This document shows, in pieces, positions 47,261 through 56,354 of a stretch of 64,000 bases of DNA. A model generated the notes under the pieces. That model was given only the letters and a program-made list of their open reading frames with translations. It ran no database searches and was not told the origin of the DNA. The DNA is from Roseburia sp. AF12-17LB (lineage in GTDB: Bacteria > Bacillota > Clostridia > Lachnospirales > Lachnospiraceae), in contig NZ_QUHR01000004.1 of assembly GCF_003479605.1 (NCBI RefSeq), forward strand, positions 62,001 through 126,000. Direction: 5' to 3'. Numbering within the stretch: position 1 is the first letter of the stretch; the number at the start of each line of letters is the position of its first letter. Made by a program: the position numbers and the translations under genes.

Positions 47261-48487
47261 ATGGAGACAAAGGAGAATTTAAAGGAACGCTTGAAGCATC
47301 AGGTAATGGAACGGATGGACATTTCAAGAACCATGGAAGATGAAGAAATCTTAGAACTGGTGCAAAAGACTTTGGAAGAAGACAGCCATAGAATGCCTAT
47401 GAGTATTTCCATGCGGCAGAATCTGATTCGGGAAATCTTTCATTCCCTGCGGAGGCTGGATATTTTGCAGGAGCTTATTGAGGATGCTGACATTACAGAA
47501 ATTATGGTAAATGGGACCAAAGGAATCTTTTATGAAAAGGCAGGGAGGCTTTATCAGTGGGATAAACACTTTACATCAGAAGAAAAGCTTCAGGATGTCA
47601 TACAGCAGATTGCAGGAGGCAGTAACCGTATGGTAAATGAATTACATCCTATTGTAGATACCAGACTGCCGGATGGCTCCCGGGTAAATATTGTCTTAAA
47701 ACCTATTGCCATAGATGGAACAGCGTTGTCCATCCGCCGTTTTCCCAAAGAGCCTGTCCGGATGCAGACACTGATAGAATGGGGTTCTATTTCAAGGGAA
47801 GTGGCAGATTTTTTAAAGCATCTGGTGTGTGCCGGCTATAACATTTTTGTATCAGGAGGAACAGGAAGCGGTAAGACTACATTTCTAAATGCTTTGTCGG
47901 AATTTATTCCAAAGGAAGAACGTGTGGTTACCATTGAGGACTCAGCGGAGCTGCAGCTGCTTGGGCTACCCAATCTGGTGCGTCTGGAGAGCCGGGATAT
48001 CAAGCTTCCGGGAGCAGAGGAGATTACCATCCGGGATTTGATAAAAAGTGCACTTCGTATGCGCCCAAACCGGATTATCGTCGGGGAATGCCGTGGGGCA
48101 GAAGCACTGGATGTCCTGCAGGCAATGAATACCGGACACTCCGGCAGCCTGAGTACCGGACATGCCAATTCGGCAATGGATATGGTAAGCCGCCTTGAGA
48201 CGATGGTGCTGATGGGAATGGATATGCCGCTGGCAGCAATCCAGAGTCAGATAGCATCGGCCATTGATATTATCATACAACTTGGCAGAATCAGGGATGG
48301 CAGCAGAAAATTGCTGCAGGTTGTGGAAGTGAAGGGGGTAGAAAATGGCAAGGTATGTTTACACGAGCTCTTCCGGTTCCGGGAGAAAAAAGAACAGGGA
48401 AGCATCGGCGGAATCTGGGAGAAGAAAGGAGAACTTCTCTATCAGGAAAAATTACAGGCTGCCGGATTATCGTCAATATCATTTTAA
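47261..48487 (+). CDS. Tad pilus assembly ATPase (TadA/CpaF)
   Basis: 408 aa. Secretion ATPase with Walker A GGTGSGKTTFLNAL, Asp box TIEDSAEL, Walker B-like MRPNRIIVGECRGAEALDVL, and His box TGHSGSLSTGHANSAMD. N-terminal DITEIMVNGTKGIFYEKAG is typical of CpaF. Powers Flp pilus assembly at the inner membrane. The preceding 78-base gap is a low-complexity run of AAG-type repeats. Its last 143 bases overlap the tadB frame. Confidence 0.95.
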   Translation: METKENLKERLKHQVMERMDISRTMEDEEILELVQKTLEEDSHRMPMSISMRQNLIREIFHSLRRLDILQELIEDADITEIMVNGTKGIFYEKAGRLYQWDKHFTSEEKLQDVIQQIAGGSNRMVNELHPIVDTRLPDGSRVNIVLKPIAIDGTALSIRRFPKEPVRMQTLIEWGSISREVADFLKHLVCAGYNIFVSGGTGSGKTTFLNALSEFIPKEERVVTIEDSAELQLLGLPNLVRLESRDIKLPGAEEITIRDLIKSALRMRPNRIIVGECRGAEALDVLQAMNTGHSGSLSTGHANSAMDMVSRLETMVLMGMDMPLAAIQSQIASAIDIIIQLGRIRDGSRKLLQVVEVKGVENGKVCLHELFRFREKKEQGSIGGIWEKKGELLYQEKLQAAGLSSISF

Positions 48488-49211
48488 GAAAAGACAGTTT
48501 TTATTATATGTTGGAGAATTTCTGCTGCTGGATATTCTGATAGGCTGGCTGTTTTATCAGTCCACTCTGGCAATTCTTGCAGGATTTGGTTTATGTCCAG
48601 TATTTCTTCGAAACAAAAGGAATTCTGCTAAGATACAGCGCCAGAATGATTTAAAGCTTCAGTTTAAGGATGCACTGCTATCGGCAGCAGGAGCAATGCG
48701 GGCAGGATATTCCATTGAAAATGCGTGGCGGGAAGCAAAAAAAGATGTGATACAGCAGTATGGCATGGAAAGTGATATGGCGGTGGAAATGCGCCAGATG
48801 ATACACCAGATGGACTGTAATGTGCCATTGGAGCAGCTGTTAGAGGATTTTGCAGAGCGGAGCCGGATAGAGGATGTAGAGCAGTTTGCGGGAATTTTTT
48901 CTTATGCCAAGCGGAGCGGCGGGGATTTTACTGCAATTATGGGAAATACAGTTCGGCAGATGGCAGACCGGATGGAATTGCAGGAAACCATAGAGACAGC
49001 ATTGACAGCAAGGAAGATGGAACAGAAGGTAATGAATGTAATTCCCTTATTTATACTGGCATTTGTCAATGTGACATCGGGAAGCTTTTTGGAAGCATTG
49101 TATGGGAATGTGGCGGGGGTGCTGATTATGACAGGGTGTCTTATTCTCTATGGACTGGCATATCTTTGGTCAGAGAAAATCGTAAGACGTATTGGAGAAA
49201 GTATATGTTAA
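48345..49211 (+). CDS. Tad pilus inner-membrane platform protein TadB
   Basis: 288 aa, T2SSF domain with helices at about 50-85 and 230-275 and the ALLSAAGAMRAGYSIENAWREA segment. The only ATG is at 48345, 143 bases inside tadA, with GAAGGGGG 6-9 bases upstream; the first 47 residues are basic and low in conservation. An internal non-ATG start after 48487 cannot be excluded. Stop overlaps the tadC start (ATGTTAA). Confidence 0.82.
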   Translation: MARYVYTSSSGSGRKKNREASAESGRRKENFSIRKNYRLPDYRQYHFKKRQFLLYVGEFLLLDILIGWLFYQSTLAILAGFGLCPVFLRNKRNSAKIQRQNDLKLQFKDALLSAAGAMRAGYSIENAWREAKKDVIQQYGMESDMAVEMRQMIHQMDCNVPLEQLLEDFAERSRIEDVEQFAGIFSYAKRSGGDFTAIMGNTVRQMADRMELQETIETALTARKMEQKVMNVIPLFILAFVNVTSGSFLEALYGNVAGVLIMTGCLILYGLAYLWSEKIVRRIGESIC

Positions 49212-50428
49212 AGAAAATGAAGAAGCAAAAGAAAAAGCTGGCAATTCTGGTACTTTTGGCAGCAGTTTTACTGGGAATTGCAGCGGAGTGGATGCAAAAG
49301 CAGGAATCTCATTTTAAGGAGAACTGTTTAATAAGAAATGAACCGGGGGAAGGAGACTATCAGGAATCTTTAAATTATATAGAAGAAGATAGTGGGGAAA
49401 AAGGGCAGATTGTATTAAATCTGCAGGAACGTACTTTAACAGCAGCGGAATGGAAAGAGATATTGCCGGAGGCAGAAAAAGAAGCAGAAGAAGTATTTCG
49501 AAACGGGCAGCAGGCAGACCATGTCAGTGGACAGGTGGTTTTATGCGAACGTGTTAAAAATGGTCTCATTTCTGTGGAATGGAAGTTAGAACCGGATATC
49601 TGGATTGATTTACAGGGAAATATAGAGGAAGAAAATCTTTTGCCGGGGCAGGTGGTGAATGCTACCGCAATTTTGTCGAATGGAAAAAATCAGGCAGAGT
49701 ATTCCTTTCCCATCTGTCTTTATCCTTCAGAAAACCAGAATGAAACCAATCTGGGAAAAAAGATAGAACAATATCTTTATAATCAAAATGCAGAAGAAAA
49801 AGAAGTGGAGCTGCCACAGAATATGGATGGTGTAGCACTTCGCTGGGAAGAAGAAACCGAGAAGCCGTTGGTTATTTTTCTCTTCCTGGGGATATTTGCA
49901 GCAGTAGTGATTCTATGGAGTGGGAAAAAGGAACAGCAGGATGCAAAAAAACGTTGGGAAGAGGAATTGGTAAAAGATTATCCGGAAATGGTTAGTCGAT
50001 TGGGATTATTATTAGAAGCCGGTATGTCATTGCGTCAGGCGTGGAAGAAGCTGACAGATACATATGAGAGTAAACGGAAGGAACAAAGACTGCCAAAACG
50101 TGCCGGTTACGAGGAAATGCTGCTTACCAGAAGAGAATTAGAGGATGGAATGGGGGAAAGCCTGGCATATGAGCGGTTTGGAGAACGATGCGGACTGGCA
50201 TCCTATCGCAGGTTTGCATCTATTCTGACACAGAATCTCAAGAAGGGAACTGTAGGAATCGGCAGAATTCTTGCAAAAGAATCAGAGGATGCATTTTCCC
50301 AGCGAAAGACTATGGCGCAGCGACTGGGAGAGGAAGCAGGAACAAAATTATTGTTTCCTATGCTAATGATGATGGTGGTGATTATGGTCATTCTTGTTGT
50401 GCCTGCATGTATGACCATGCACATATAA
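49205..50428 (+). CDS. TadC-like platform protein with large extracytoplasmic insert
   Basis: 407 aa. Start ATG 49205 (MLKKMKKQKKKLAILVLL), with GGAG upstream; the longer frame is tadB shadow. Helix 1 at about 11-28, then about 190 residues predicted outside the membrane (acidic, beta-rich, ISVEWKLEPDIWIDLQGNI), helix 2 at about 221-239, then a T2SSF domain (LGLLLEAGMSLRQAWKKL) and a last helix. Standard TadC lacks this external domain. Confidence 0.82.
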   Translation: MLKKMKKQKKKLAILVLLAAVLLGIAAEWMQKQESHFKENCLIRNEPGEGDYQESLNYIEEDSGEKGQIVLNLQERTLTAAEWKEILPEAEKEAEEVFRNGQQADHVSGQVVLCERVKNGLISVEWKLEPDIWIDLQGNIEEENLLPGQVVNATAILSNGKNQAEYSFPICLYPSENQNETNLGKKIEQYLYNQNAEEKEVELPQNMDGVALRWEEETEKPLVIFLFLGIFAAVVILWSGKKEQQDAKKRWEEELVKDYPEMVSRLGLLLEAGMSLRQAWKKLTDTYESKRKEQRLPKRAGYEEMLLTRRELEDGMGESLAYERFGERCGLASYRRFASILTQNLKKGTVGIGRILAKESEDAFSQRKTMAQRLGEEAGTKLLFPMLMMMVVIMVILVVPACMTMHI

Positions 50429-50486
50429 GTTACCAGGCAGCCGTAAGAAGCTGTCAGTGGCAGGTTTCGGCTGTAAGCAGATAACA

Positions 50487-50525
50487 GGTAACTAAAACAA
50501 TATGTAACTAAAACAATAGGTAAAT
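50487..50525 (+). repeat. Short tandem repeat in the tadC-flp gap
   Basis: GTAACTAAAACAATA occurs twice with a 17-base period, followed by a degenerate third unit (GTAAATAAAG) that runs into the Flp ribosome site. Confidence 0.6.
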
Positions 50526-50540
50526 AAAGGAGGAAGGAAC

Positions 50541-50765
50541 ATGAAAGGTGTAGTAAATGTAAAACGGACAAATCCAATGAACGTTGTAAAAAGAATAAAA
50601 GGAAGTCTGACCCGGTTTTTAAAAGAGGAAGATGGGGTAGGTGTTGTGGAAGTGGTTCTGATTCTGGTGGTTCTGATTGGACTGATTGTTATTTTTAAAT
50701 CAAAACTGACGGTTCTTTTAAACAGTATCTTTTCGACAATTACCCAGCGGACCGGTTCTTTGTAG
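50541..50765 (+). CDS. flp: Flp/Tad type IVb pilin
   Basis: 74 aa Flp1-like prepilin. Basic leader (about 1-33) with the processing site after Gly in EEDGVG, then the hydrophobic helix VVEVVLILVVLIGLIVIFK with Glu at position +3 or so of the mature chain. Very strong AAGGAGGAAGG ribosome site, as expected for an abundant structural subunit. Preceded by an AAC/TAA-rich spacer containing a tandem repeat. Confidence 0.93.
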   Translation: MKGVVNVKRTNPMNVVKRIKGSLTRFLKEEDGVGVVEVVLILVVLIGLIVIFKSKLTVLLNSIFSTITQRTGSL

Positions 50766-50768
50766 AAA

Positions 50769-52244
50769 ATGGAAAGAACAAGGGAAAAAGGGAGTATTAC
50801 ATTGTTCTTAAGCCTTGCATTGACGATGATTTTAAGTCTGGTATTTACTCTGCTGGAATCTGCACGCCTCTATGGATTAGAGGCGCAGAGCAAAATGGAA
50901 ACGGAACTTTTGCTGGAATCCAAAATGGCAGAGTATGATACCGCGCTTTTTGAGCAGTATCATTTCTATTTCCTGGAGGCAGGCAGGAAAGGAGAGCCGG
51001 AACTTAGTAGTCTGGAACAGTCATTGCAGGAACTTGGAGAAGAGAACCTTAAGGCGAAGCCGGGATTCTTAAAAATGTCATATACCAATCTTTATGAGAT
51101 GCAGTTAGAGAACTGCTATATTACGAATTATACGATGGCAACCGATGATGCGGGAGCTGAATTTCGAAGGCAGGCAGCAGATTATGTAAAGCGTACCATG
51201 GGAATTGCGGCCATTGAAAAATTATATGAAAAGGCAACAGAAGCAAAGGAACTGACAGAAGACAATAAAGACATCGAGAAGAAGTTCGAAGCTGCTATTC
51301 AGGAGACCGATACACAGAGTGGGCTGGAAAGAAACACAAAACGGAATAGCGCAAATCAGAAGAATGAGAATCCACTGGATTATGTAAAAGAACTCAAGAA
51401 TAAAAGTATCCTGTCACTGGTGGTAGAAGATGTATCAGCGGTATCGACACAGACCATTGATTTATCCGATGATATTGCAAAGAGAACCTGTTTTACAGGA
51501 AATGGAGAGGCACAGCAGGAGGATATGACAACGGGACTTTTCTTCCGGGAATATTTATTGAAGCAGTTTAGTGATTACCGAAATCAGAGTGAGTCGGAAG
51601 TGTTGCAATATGAGATGGAATATCTCATTGCAGGGAAAGATTCTGATGTGGCAAACCTTGCTGGCGTTGCAGAACGCATGCTGGCGATTCGTGAGGTGGC
51701 AAACTATATTTATTTGAAAGGGGATGCCGAGAAAACGGCATTGGCGAATACCATAGCACTTGTAACTGCGGGCTGGACAGCTAATCCGGCGGTAGTCAAG
51801 GTGGTAGAAGAAGGAATTCTTGTGGCATGGGCATTTTCAGAAAGCATAAAAGATGTAAAAACGCTTTTAAAGGGTGGCAAGGTTCCTTTTTTAAAAGGAA
51901 ATGCCGAGTGGACATTAGACGTTGGAGCATTGTCGGAATCCTTTGCAAAAGAAGAGGAAAGTAAGACCAGTGAAAGTGGTTTAAGTTATGGGGATTATTT
52001 AAGAATTTTATTATATCTTACCGGACAGGAGAAGCTTACCTATCGGGCAATGAATCTGATGGAGCAGAATATCAGGCGGCTGCCGGACCGGGAGAATTTT
52101 CGGATGGACTGCATGATTGGTAGTATGGAAATACAGTGCAGTTATCTGTCAAAACCATTGTTCTTCGGGTGGTTTGGAAGTGGCGAAAGCTTCAAAGGAG
52201 ATTATCATTTTCAGGAAAAAAATTCATTTTCCTATGTTTATTAA
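50769..52244 (+). CDS. DUF5702-like Tad locus protein (TadG-like pseudopilin)
   Basis: 491 aa. N-terminal KGSITLFLSLALTMILSLVF helix with a pseudopilin-like start, then EAQSKMETELLLESKMAEYD and a long, probably extracytoplasmic, helical domain. This is the DUF5702 type found in Tad clusters of clostridia. Starts three bases after the Flp stop, so it is translated from the same message. Possibly a minor tip or anchor component. Confidence 0.8.
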   Translation: MERTREKGSITLFLSLALTMILSLVFTLLESARLYGLEAQSKMETELLLESKMAEYDTALFEQYHFYFLEAGRKGEPELSSLEQSLQELGEENLKAKPGFLKMSYTNLYEMQLENCYITNYTMATDDAGAEFRRQAADYVKRTMGIAAIEKLYEKATEAKELTEDNKDIEKKFEAAIQETDTQSGLERNTKRNSANQKNENPLDYVKELKNKSILSLVVEDVSAVSTQTIDLSDDIAKRTCFTGNGEAQQEDMTTGLFFREYLLKQFSDYRNQSESEVLQYEMEYLIAGKDSDVANLAGVAERMLAIREVANYIYLKGDAEKTALANTIALVTAGWTANPAVVKVVEEGILVAWAFSESIKDVKTLLKGGKVPFLKGNAEWTLDVGALSESFAKEEESKTSESGLSYGDYLRILLYLTGQEKLTYRAMNLMEQNIRRLPDRENFRMDCMIGSMEIQCSYLSKPLFFGWFGSGESFKGDYHFQEKNSFSYVY

Positions 52245-52270
52245 CAAAAGAAGAAAGGGGGTGCATAAAG

Positions 52271-53149
52271 GTGTCTCTTCTCAGAATTCAAATAAAAAAT
52301 CAATATAAAAAAACTCTCTCTAACCCAGATAATACAAATCTATTGTATAGCAATTCTACAAACAGAAAAGAGACACCTTTATGTGCCTCCACGACGGCGT
52401 CTATGACAATAGAAGCAGCTATCGCATTGCCACTGTTTGTAATCTGTATACTATCGGTAATCTTTCTTTTCCGGGTATTGGAATTACAGCTGGATGTGGA
52501 ATATGCCTTGCAATATGCCGCCAGAAAAAGTGCCATTCATGCACATATGACACATGAAAGCGGGCTGGATTCCGTTGTGCCAATTGCAGAAGCAAAAATC
52601 CTGTTTCAAAGAAAATTAGAAGAACTGAAAGCACCGGTAATTTATGTGGAAGGGGAAGAAAAGGGGTTCTCTTTTTGGCGTTCTGAATTAATGGGAAATG
52701 ATATTGATTTATGTGTATCTTATCGGATTGAAAATCCATTGCAGTTATTGGGACTATTTTCTTATGACATGGATCAGCGGGCAAAAGTGCATAAATGGAT
52801 TGGTTATACAGGCAGTGGAAATGAAGATGGAACTTATGTCTATATTACAGAGACAGGGAAATCCTATCACTGGTTTTCGGACTGTACCTATTTGGATTTG
52901 AGCATTCTGGCGGTGCCGGAAGAGACGGTATCCGGATTACGGAATGATTCCGGAGCGAAATATAAAGATTGCGAGAAATGCCGCATAGGAAAGAAAGATA
53001 CCAAAACAGTATTTGTAACAGAATATGGAGAGGCAGTGCACAATAGTCTTTCCTGCAGTGGGTTAAAGCGTACCGTATACCGTATTTTGCTGGAAGAAGC
53101 GGGAAATCATTCGCCCTGTGGAAAATGTGAAAAGAGAAAAGCTTCCTGA
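52271..53149 (+). CDS. TadE-like pseudopilin with C-terminal Cys-rich repeats
   Basis: 292 aa from GTG 52271, which has AAGAAAGGGGG upstream; a longer frame into the previous gene reads as shadow sequence. Pseudopilin helix ASMTIEAAIALPLFVICIL with the E after TI typical of TadE. The C-terminal half has two related units: VYITETGKSYHWFSDCTYL...CEKC and VFVTEYGEAVHNSLSCSGL...CGKC, each with CxxC, suggesting a metal or disulphide fold exposed outside. Confidence 0.78.
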   Translation: MSLLRIQIKNQYKKTLSNPDNTNLLYSNSTNRKETPLCASTTASMTIEAAIALPLFVICILSVIFLFRVLELQLDVEYALQYAARKSAIHAHMTHESGLDSVVPIAEAKILFQRKLEELKAPVIYVEGEEKGFSFWRSELMGNDIDLCVSYRIENPLQLLGLFSYDMDQRAKVHKWIGYTGSGNEDGTYVYITETGKSYHWFSDCTYLDLSILAVPEETVSGLRNDSGAKYKDCEKCRIGKKDTKTVFVTEYGEAVHNSLSCSGLKRTVYRILLEEAGNHSPCGKCEKRKAS

Positions 53150-53254
53150 GGAAATAAATGTATCAGAAAAATATGAGAAGAAAGAAACGGCAGATAGCAG
53201 GTTATAAGCAGTAAGTAGCAGATAGAAAATAACGAATAACAAGGAGATAAGGGG

Positions 53255-53671
53255 ATGATGACGATATGTTCTGTACTTGGAATGTTGGGGATATGTTCCA
53301 TCGAAGATATCCGAAAAAAAGAAATACAAAGCATAAGAGTATTGTGTTTTGGCATTGGTGGGATTTTGCTGCATCTCTGGCAGAGAAACCAGTCATTATA
53401 CAGCATGTTAGGAGGGATTGCCGTCGGGGCAGCAGTTATTATTCTGTCATTGGTGTCTGGTGGAATTATTGGAATTGGCGATGGACTGGTACTTTGTGTA
53501 GCGGGAATTTACATTGGAGGAATCAATACCATGCGTCTACTTCTGACAGGACTTTTCCTGTCCTCTTTGTATGCACTGGTATTGCTGTTCATGCACAGAA
53601 AAAGACGAAAAGACACCATTCCTTTTATTCCGTTTCTGCTGGCGGCATATCTCATTCTGTTGATTTTATAA
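53255..53671 (+). CDS. Second prepilin peptidase-like protein (A24 family)
   Basis: 138 aa, about four membrane helices. Aspartyl motifs SIEDIRKKEI and GIGDGLVLCVAG are present, so it may be active. Shorter than TadV at 45624. Start ATG 53255 after AAGGAGATAAGGGG. The preceding ~100-base gap is AAG/CAG-rich low-complexity sequence. Five bases separate it from the next pseudopilin ATG. Confidence 0.8.
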   Translation: MMTICSVLGMLGICSIEDIRKKEIQSIRVLCFGIGGILLHLWQRNQSLYSMLGGIAVGAAVIILSLVSGGIIGIGDGLVLCVAGIYIGGINTMRLLLTGLFLSSLYALVLLFMHRKRRKDTIPFIPFLLAAYLILLIL

Positions 53672-53675
53672 GACA

Positions 53676-53871
53676 ATGGAAAAAGAAATGTTATCTGCCG
53701 GCTTCTTATACCATAGAGGCGGCAGTTATAGTGCCAATGATATTGGCACTATTCTGTACCCTGATTGTAGTCAGCTACGAACTGCATGACAGGGTAAAGC
53801 TGGCGGCGGAAGAAAGCAGCAAGAACAAAATAGAATGTATGGAGGAAATTTATATTGGAGATATGTTATAA
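53676..53871 (+). CDS. Short TadE-like pseudopilin, start in wrong frame (possible frameshift)
   Basis: About 65 aa: YLPASYTIEAAVIVPMILAL with the TIEAA pseudopilin motif, then a charged tail ending ECMEEIYIGDML. The frame has no ATG near its start. An ATG at 53676 is one base out of frame; removing one A from the run ATGGAAAAAG would give MEKKCYLPASYTIEAAV. So either a sequencing/real one-base frameshift in an A5 run, programmed slippage, or a non-ATG start. The interval is 196 bases, one more than a multiple of three. Its stop overlaps the FHA gene start. Confidence 0.55.
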
Positions 53872-55087
53872 GAGAAATCTGAATCAGAGTTATATGTTTA
53901 TTACATCAGATCCCGCATATTCCGGATATCAGATTCATATGTGCCGACAGAATCATATTCATAATTTATTGCAGTTTGAACCGGTAGTTTCAGAAGGGGA
54001 GACACAGTTTCGATATGAAATTACCGGAAAACGTTCTTTGGATCATGTTTTGGAGAGCAGTGATTTTGCCATAGATATGTTTGCAAAAATGTTAGAAACT
54101 TTATTGGGAATCTGTCAGGAAATCCGGCCATATCTTTTGGAGGAAGAGGGAATTCTATTAGACCCGGAGAGTATTTATCTTGAGAATGGAACCAAGAAGT
54201 TCTATTTCACCTATTGCCCCGGCAGACAGGAACCTGTTACAGAAGGATTCCGAAAGCTGATGGAATATCTTCTGGCAAAGATTAATCATGAAGATGAACA
54301 GATGGTTCTTGCATCTTATGAGGCATATCAGAAATCAACAGAAGAAGGATTTTCTTTGGGTGAAATCCTAAGGATATTATATCAGTACCGGCAGCAGGAT
54401 GTAGAGGATTATGTACCGGTCCGGCAGAAATCTGTTTCATCTAAAAAGGTAGAGGCATTGCAGAAGGGCATTATGCCATGGGAGCAGGAAAAGAAAGATG
54501 CAGCTGTGGAGGAAAAGCCAACTGCAAAGAAAAAGAAGGGGTATTGGAAAAAATATGAGATAGATACAATTGAAAAGGATGATGAATATTATAAGAAGGA
54601 TGCTCAAAGCCGTGGCTGGAATATGGCAATGGAAGAAAAATTGCAGGAATGCATTGCTGCAATCAGCCGGATTCCGGCATTCTTAACAGGAAAGATAAAT
54701 CATGAGAAGGAGGAGGAACCAATCGTGTGTACACCTATGGATTACAAAGAAATGCAGGAGGAAAATCCGACCGTTTATCTTGGAACGGAGCGGGCTCCGG
54801 AAGGAGTTCTGCGTTATGATGGAAAAGAGGATATTTCGAATATCCGGATGGAGTATTTCCCTTTTATCATAGGTAGCAGTGAGCAGGCGGACGGAAATGT
54901 ATGTATACAGGGAGTCAGCCGCATGCATGCCCGCATTACCAGAGAAAAAGAGAATTATTATGTGGAAGATTTAAATTCCATGAACGGAACATGGCTCAAT
55001 GGGAAAATGCTGGCATATCGGGAGAAGGAGCAGTTATGCATGAATGATGTGATTCAGCTGGGACGTGAGAGGTTTACATTTCTTTAA
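53855..55087 (+). CDS. FHA domain protein with DUF6382-like N-terminus
   Basis: 410 aa, cytoplasmic. N-terminal ~170 residues (CYKRNLNQSYMFITSD ... ITGKRSLDHVLESSDF) resemble the DUF6382 region often fused to FHA domains. A Lys-rich linker follows, then a C-terminal FHA domain (about 320-405): IIGSSEQADGNV, GVSRMHARI, DLNSMNGTWLNG, with the phosphothreonine-contact Arg/Ser/His and Asn residues. TTG start at 53855 with GGAGG 9-13 bases upstream, overlapping the previous stop. Implies Ser/Thr phosphorylation input to the pilus locus; no kinase is in the window. Confidence 0.82.
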   Translation: MEICYKRNLNQSYMFITSDPAYSGYQIHMCRQNHIHNLLQFEPVVSEGETQFRYEITGKRSLDHVLESSDFAIDMFAKMLETLLGICQEIRPYLLEEEGILLDPESIYLENGTKKFYFTYCPGRQEPVTEGFRKLMEYLLAKINHEDEQMVLASYEAYQKSTEEGFSLGEILRILYQYRQQDVEDYVPVRQKSVSSKKVEALQKGIMPWEQEKKDAAVEEKPTAKKKKGYWKKYEIDTIEKDDEYYKKDAQSRGWNMAMEEKLQECIAAISRIPAFLTGKINHEKEEEPIVCTPMDYKEMQEENPTVYLGTERAPEGVLRYDGKEDISNIRMEYFPFIIGSSEQADGNVCIQGVSRMHARITREKENYYVEDLNSMNGTWLNGKMLAYREKEQLCMNDVIQLGRERFTFL

Positions 55088-55109
55088 GAAAAAGGTTATA
55101 TTTCCTTCG

Positions 55110-55138
55110 TTGACAGTGCCTTTTGAAAGTGTTATTGT
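55110..55138 (+). promoter_or_regulatory. Predicted sigma-A promoter for the rhomboid gene
   Basis: TTGACA (55110-55115), 17-base spacer, TATTGT (55133-55138), 36 bases before the TTG start. Confidence 0.6.
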
Positions 55139-55174
55139 CAGATTCATAAAAGACTAGAAGAAGGATAAGTTATA

Positions 55175-56275
55175 TTGATTCAGAAAATAGATGCATGTTT
55201 AAAAGAGCGGGGATATTCCTTTATCAAAGTGTCGCCGGAAGAGGTTGGGGTATACTATAGATTTACAGAAGGAAGGGCACAGGTGGTTGCTGGAATCTTT
55301 ATGCATCCGGGATTTGTACTGGAAACAGAAAAATTGCAGGCAATTCAGAAAAAACTGCAGGAGCTGTTTCTTCATCCGGAAGGAAGGATTCCGGGCTGTG
55401 AACAGAATATGGCAATCTATCAGGTGGAGTTACTGACGTTACTGGTTGCAGATGATATAGGACAGGCACGTATGCTCGGTGGCAGCTGTCGGAATGTCTG
55501 GCTTATTAATGGGCAGACAGGGCAGCTTATGATTTTTGAAAACCAGCCGGGAGATTTCTATGGATTAAGAGATGCATTACAGGAACAGATATCCGGTGGT
55601 GGGAGGCAAAGAGGTTATGCTTCACAGGGGTATGCACAGACGGATAATTACCGTAGAACAGAAGAGAAGCGAGGTCTTACTTTGTGGCAGAGGATAAAAC
55701 AGTATCCGTCCTGGTGTAACGCCGGCATTGTTTTGATAAATATCATAGTATTTCTGTTATTGAGCGTACTTGGCGATACGGAATCTGCAGCTTTTATGGA
55801 ACAACATGGAGCAGTATTTCTGCCGGATGTATTTGGACAGGGAGAATGGTGGAGACTGTTTACGGCCATGTTTTTACATTTTGGACTGGCACATCTTGCA
55901 AATAATATGATTGTATTATTCTGGACTGGAGACAGACTGGAACGTCTGATAGGAAAGTGGCGCTATCTTATCATTTATTTTGGCGCAGGATTGTGCGGTA
56001 ATCTGCTTTCACTTCTGGTAACACAGGGCAAAGGAACCCTGACGGTGTCAGCAGGTGCCTCAGGTGCCATTTTTGGTGTATTTGGAGCTTTACTCTGGGT
56101 AATAATTGCCAACAGAGGAAGGGTAGAGGAACTGAATATCAGAGGAATTGTAATTATGATTGCATTGAGCCTATATTATGGATTTACCAGTACCGGAGTG
56201 GACAACTGGTGTCATGTAGGCGGACTGATTAGCGGATTTTTTCTGTCACTGCTTCTATATCGCAGAAAGGATTGA
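55175..56275 (+). CDS. Rhomboid family intramembrane serine protease
   Basis: 366 aa. N-terminal soluble domain (about 1-170), then six to seven membrane helices. Catalytic Ser in GASGAIFG (about residue 297) and His in WCHVGGLISG (about 347); the HLANNM segment is the conserved His-x-x-x-Asn region. TTG start at 55175 with AAGGATAAG upstream. Has its own promoter after the Tad locus. Substrate unknown; nearby pseudopilins are only a possibility. Confidence 0.93.
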   Translation: MIQKIDACLKERGYSFIKVSPEEVGVYYRFTEGRAQVVAGIFMHPGFVLETEKLQAIQKKLQELFLHPEGRIPGCEQNMAIYQVELLTLLVADDIGQARMLGGSCRNVWLINGQTGQLMIFENQPGDFYGLRDALQEQISGGGRQRGYASQGYAQTDNYRRTEEKRGLTLWQRIKQYPSWCNAGIVLINIIVFLLLSVLGDTESAAFMEQHGAVFLPDVFGQGEWWRLFTAMFLHFGLAHLANNMIVLFWTGDRLERLIGKWRYLIIYFGAGLCGNLLSLLVTQGKGTLTVSAGASGAIFGVFGALLWVIIANRGRVEELNIRGIVIMIALSLYYGFTSTGVDNWCHVGGLISGFFLSLLLYRRKD

Positions 56276-56354
56276 TTTTATTCCGGAAAATTTATATACT
56301 GTTGATATATGATTGAATGAAGTAAGATGAAAAACTTAAGATACGGAGGCAGAA

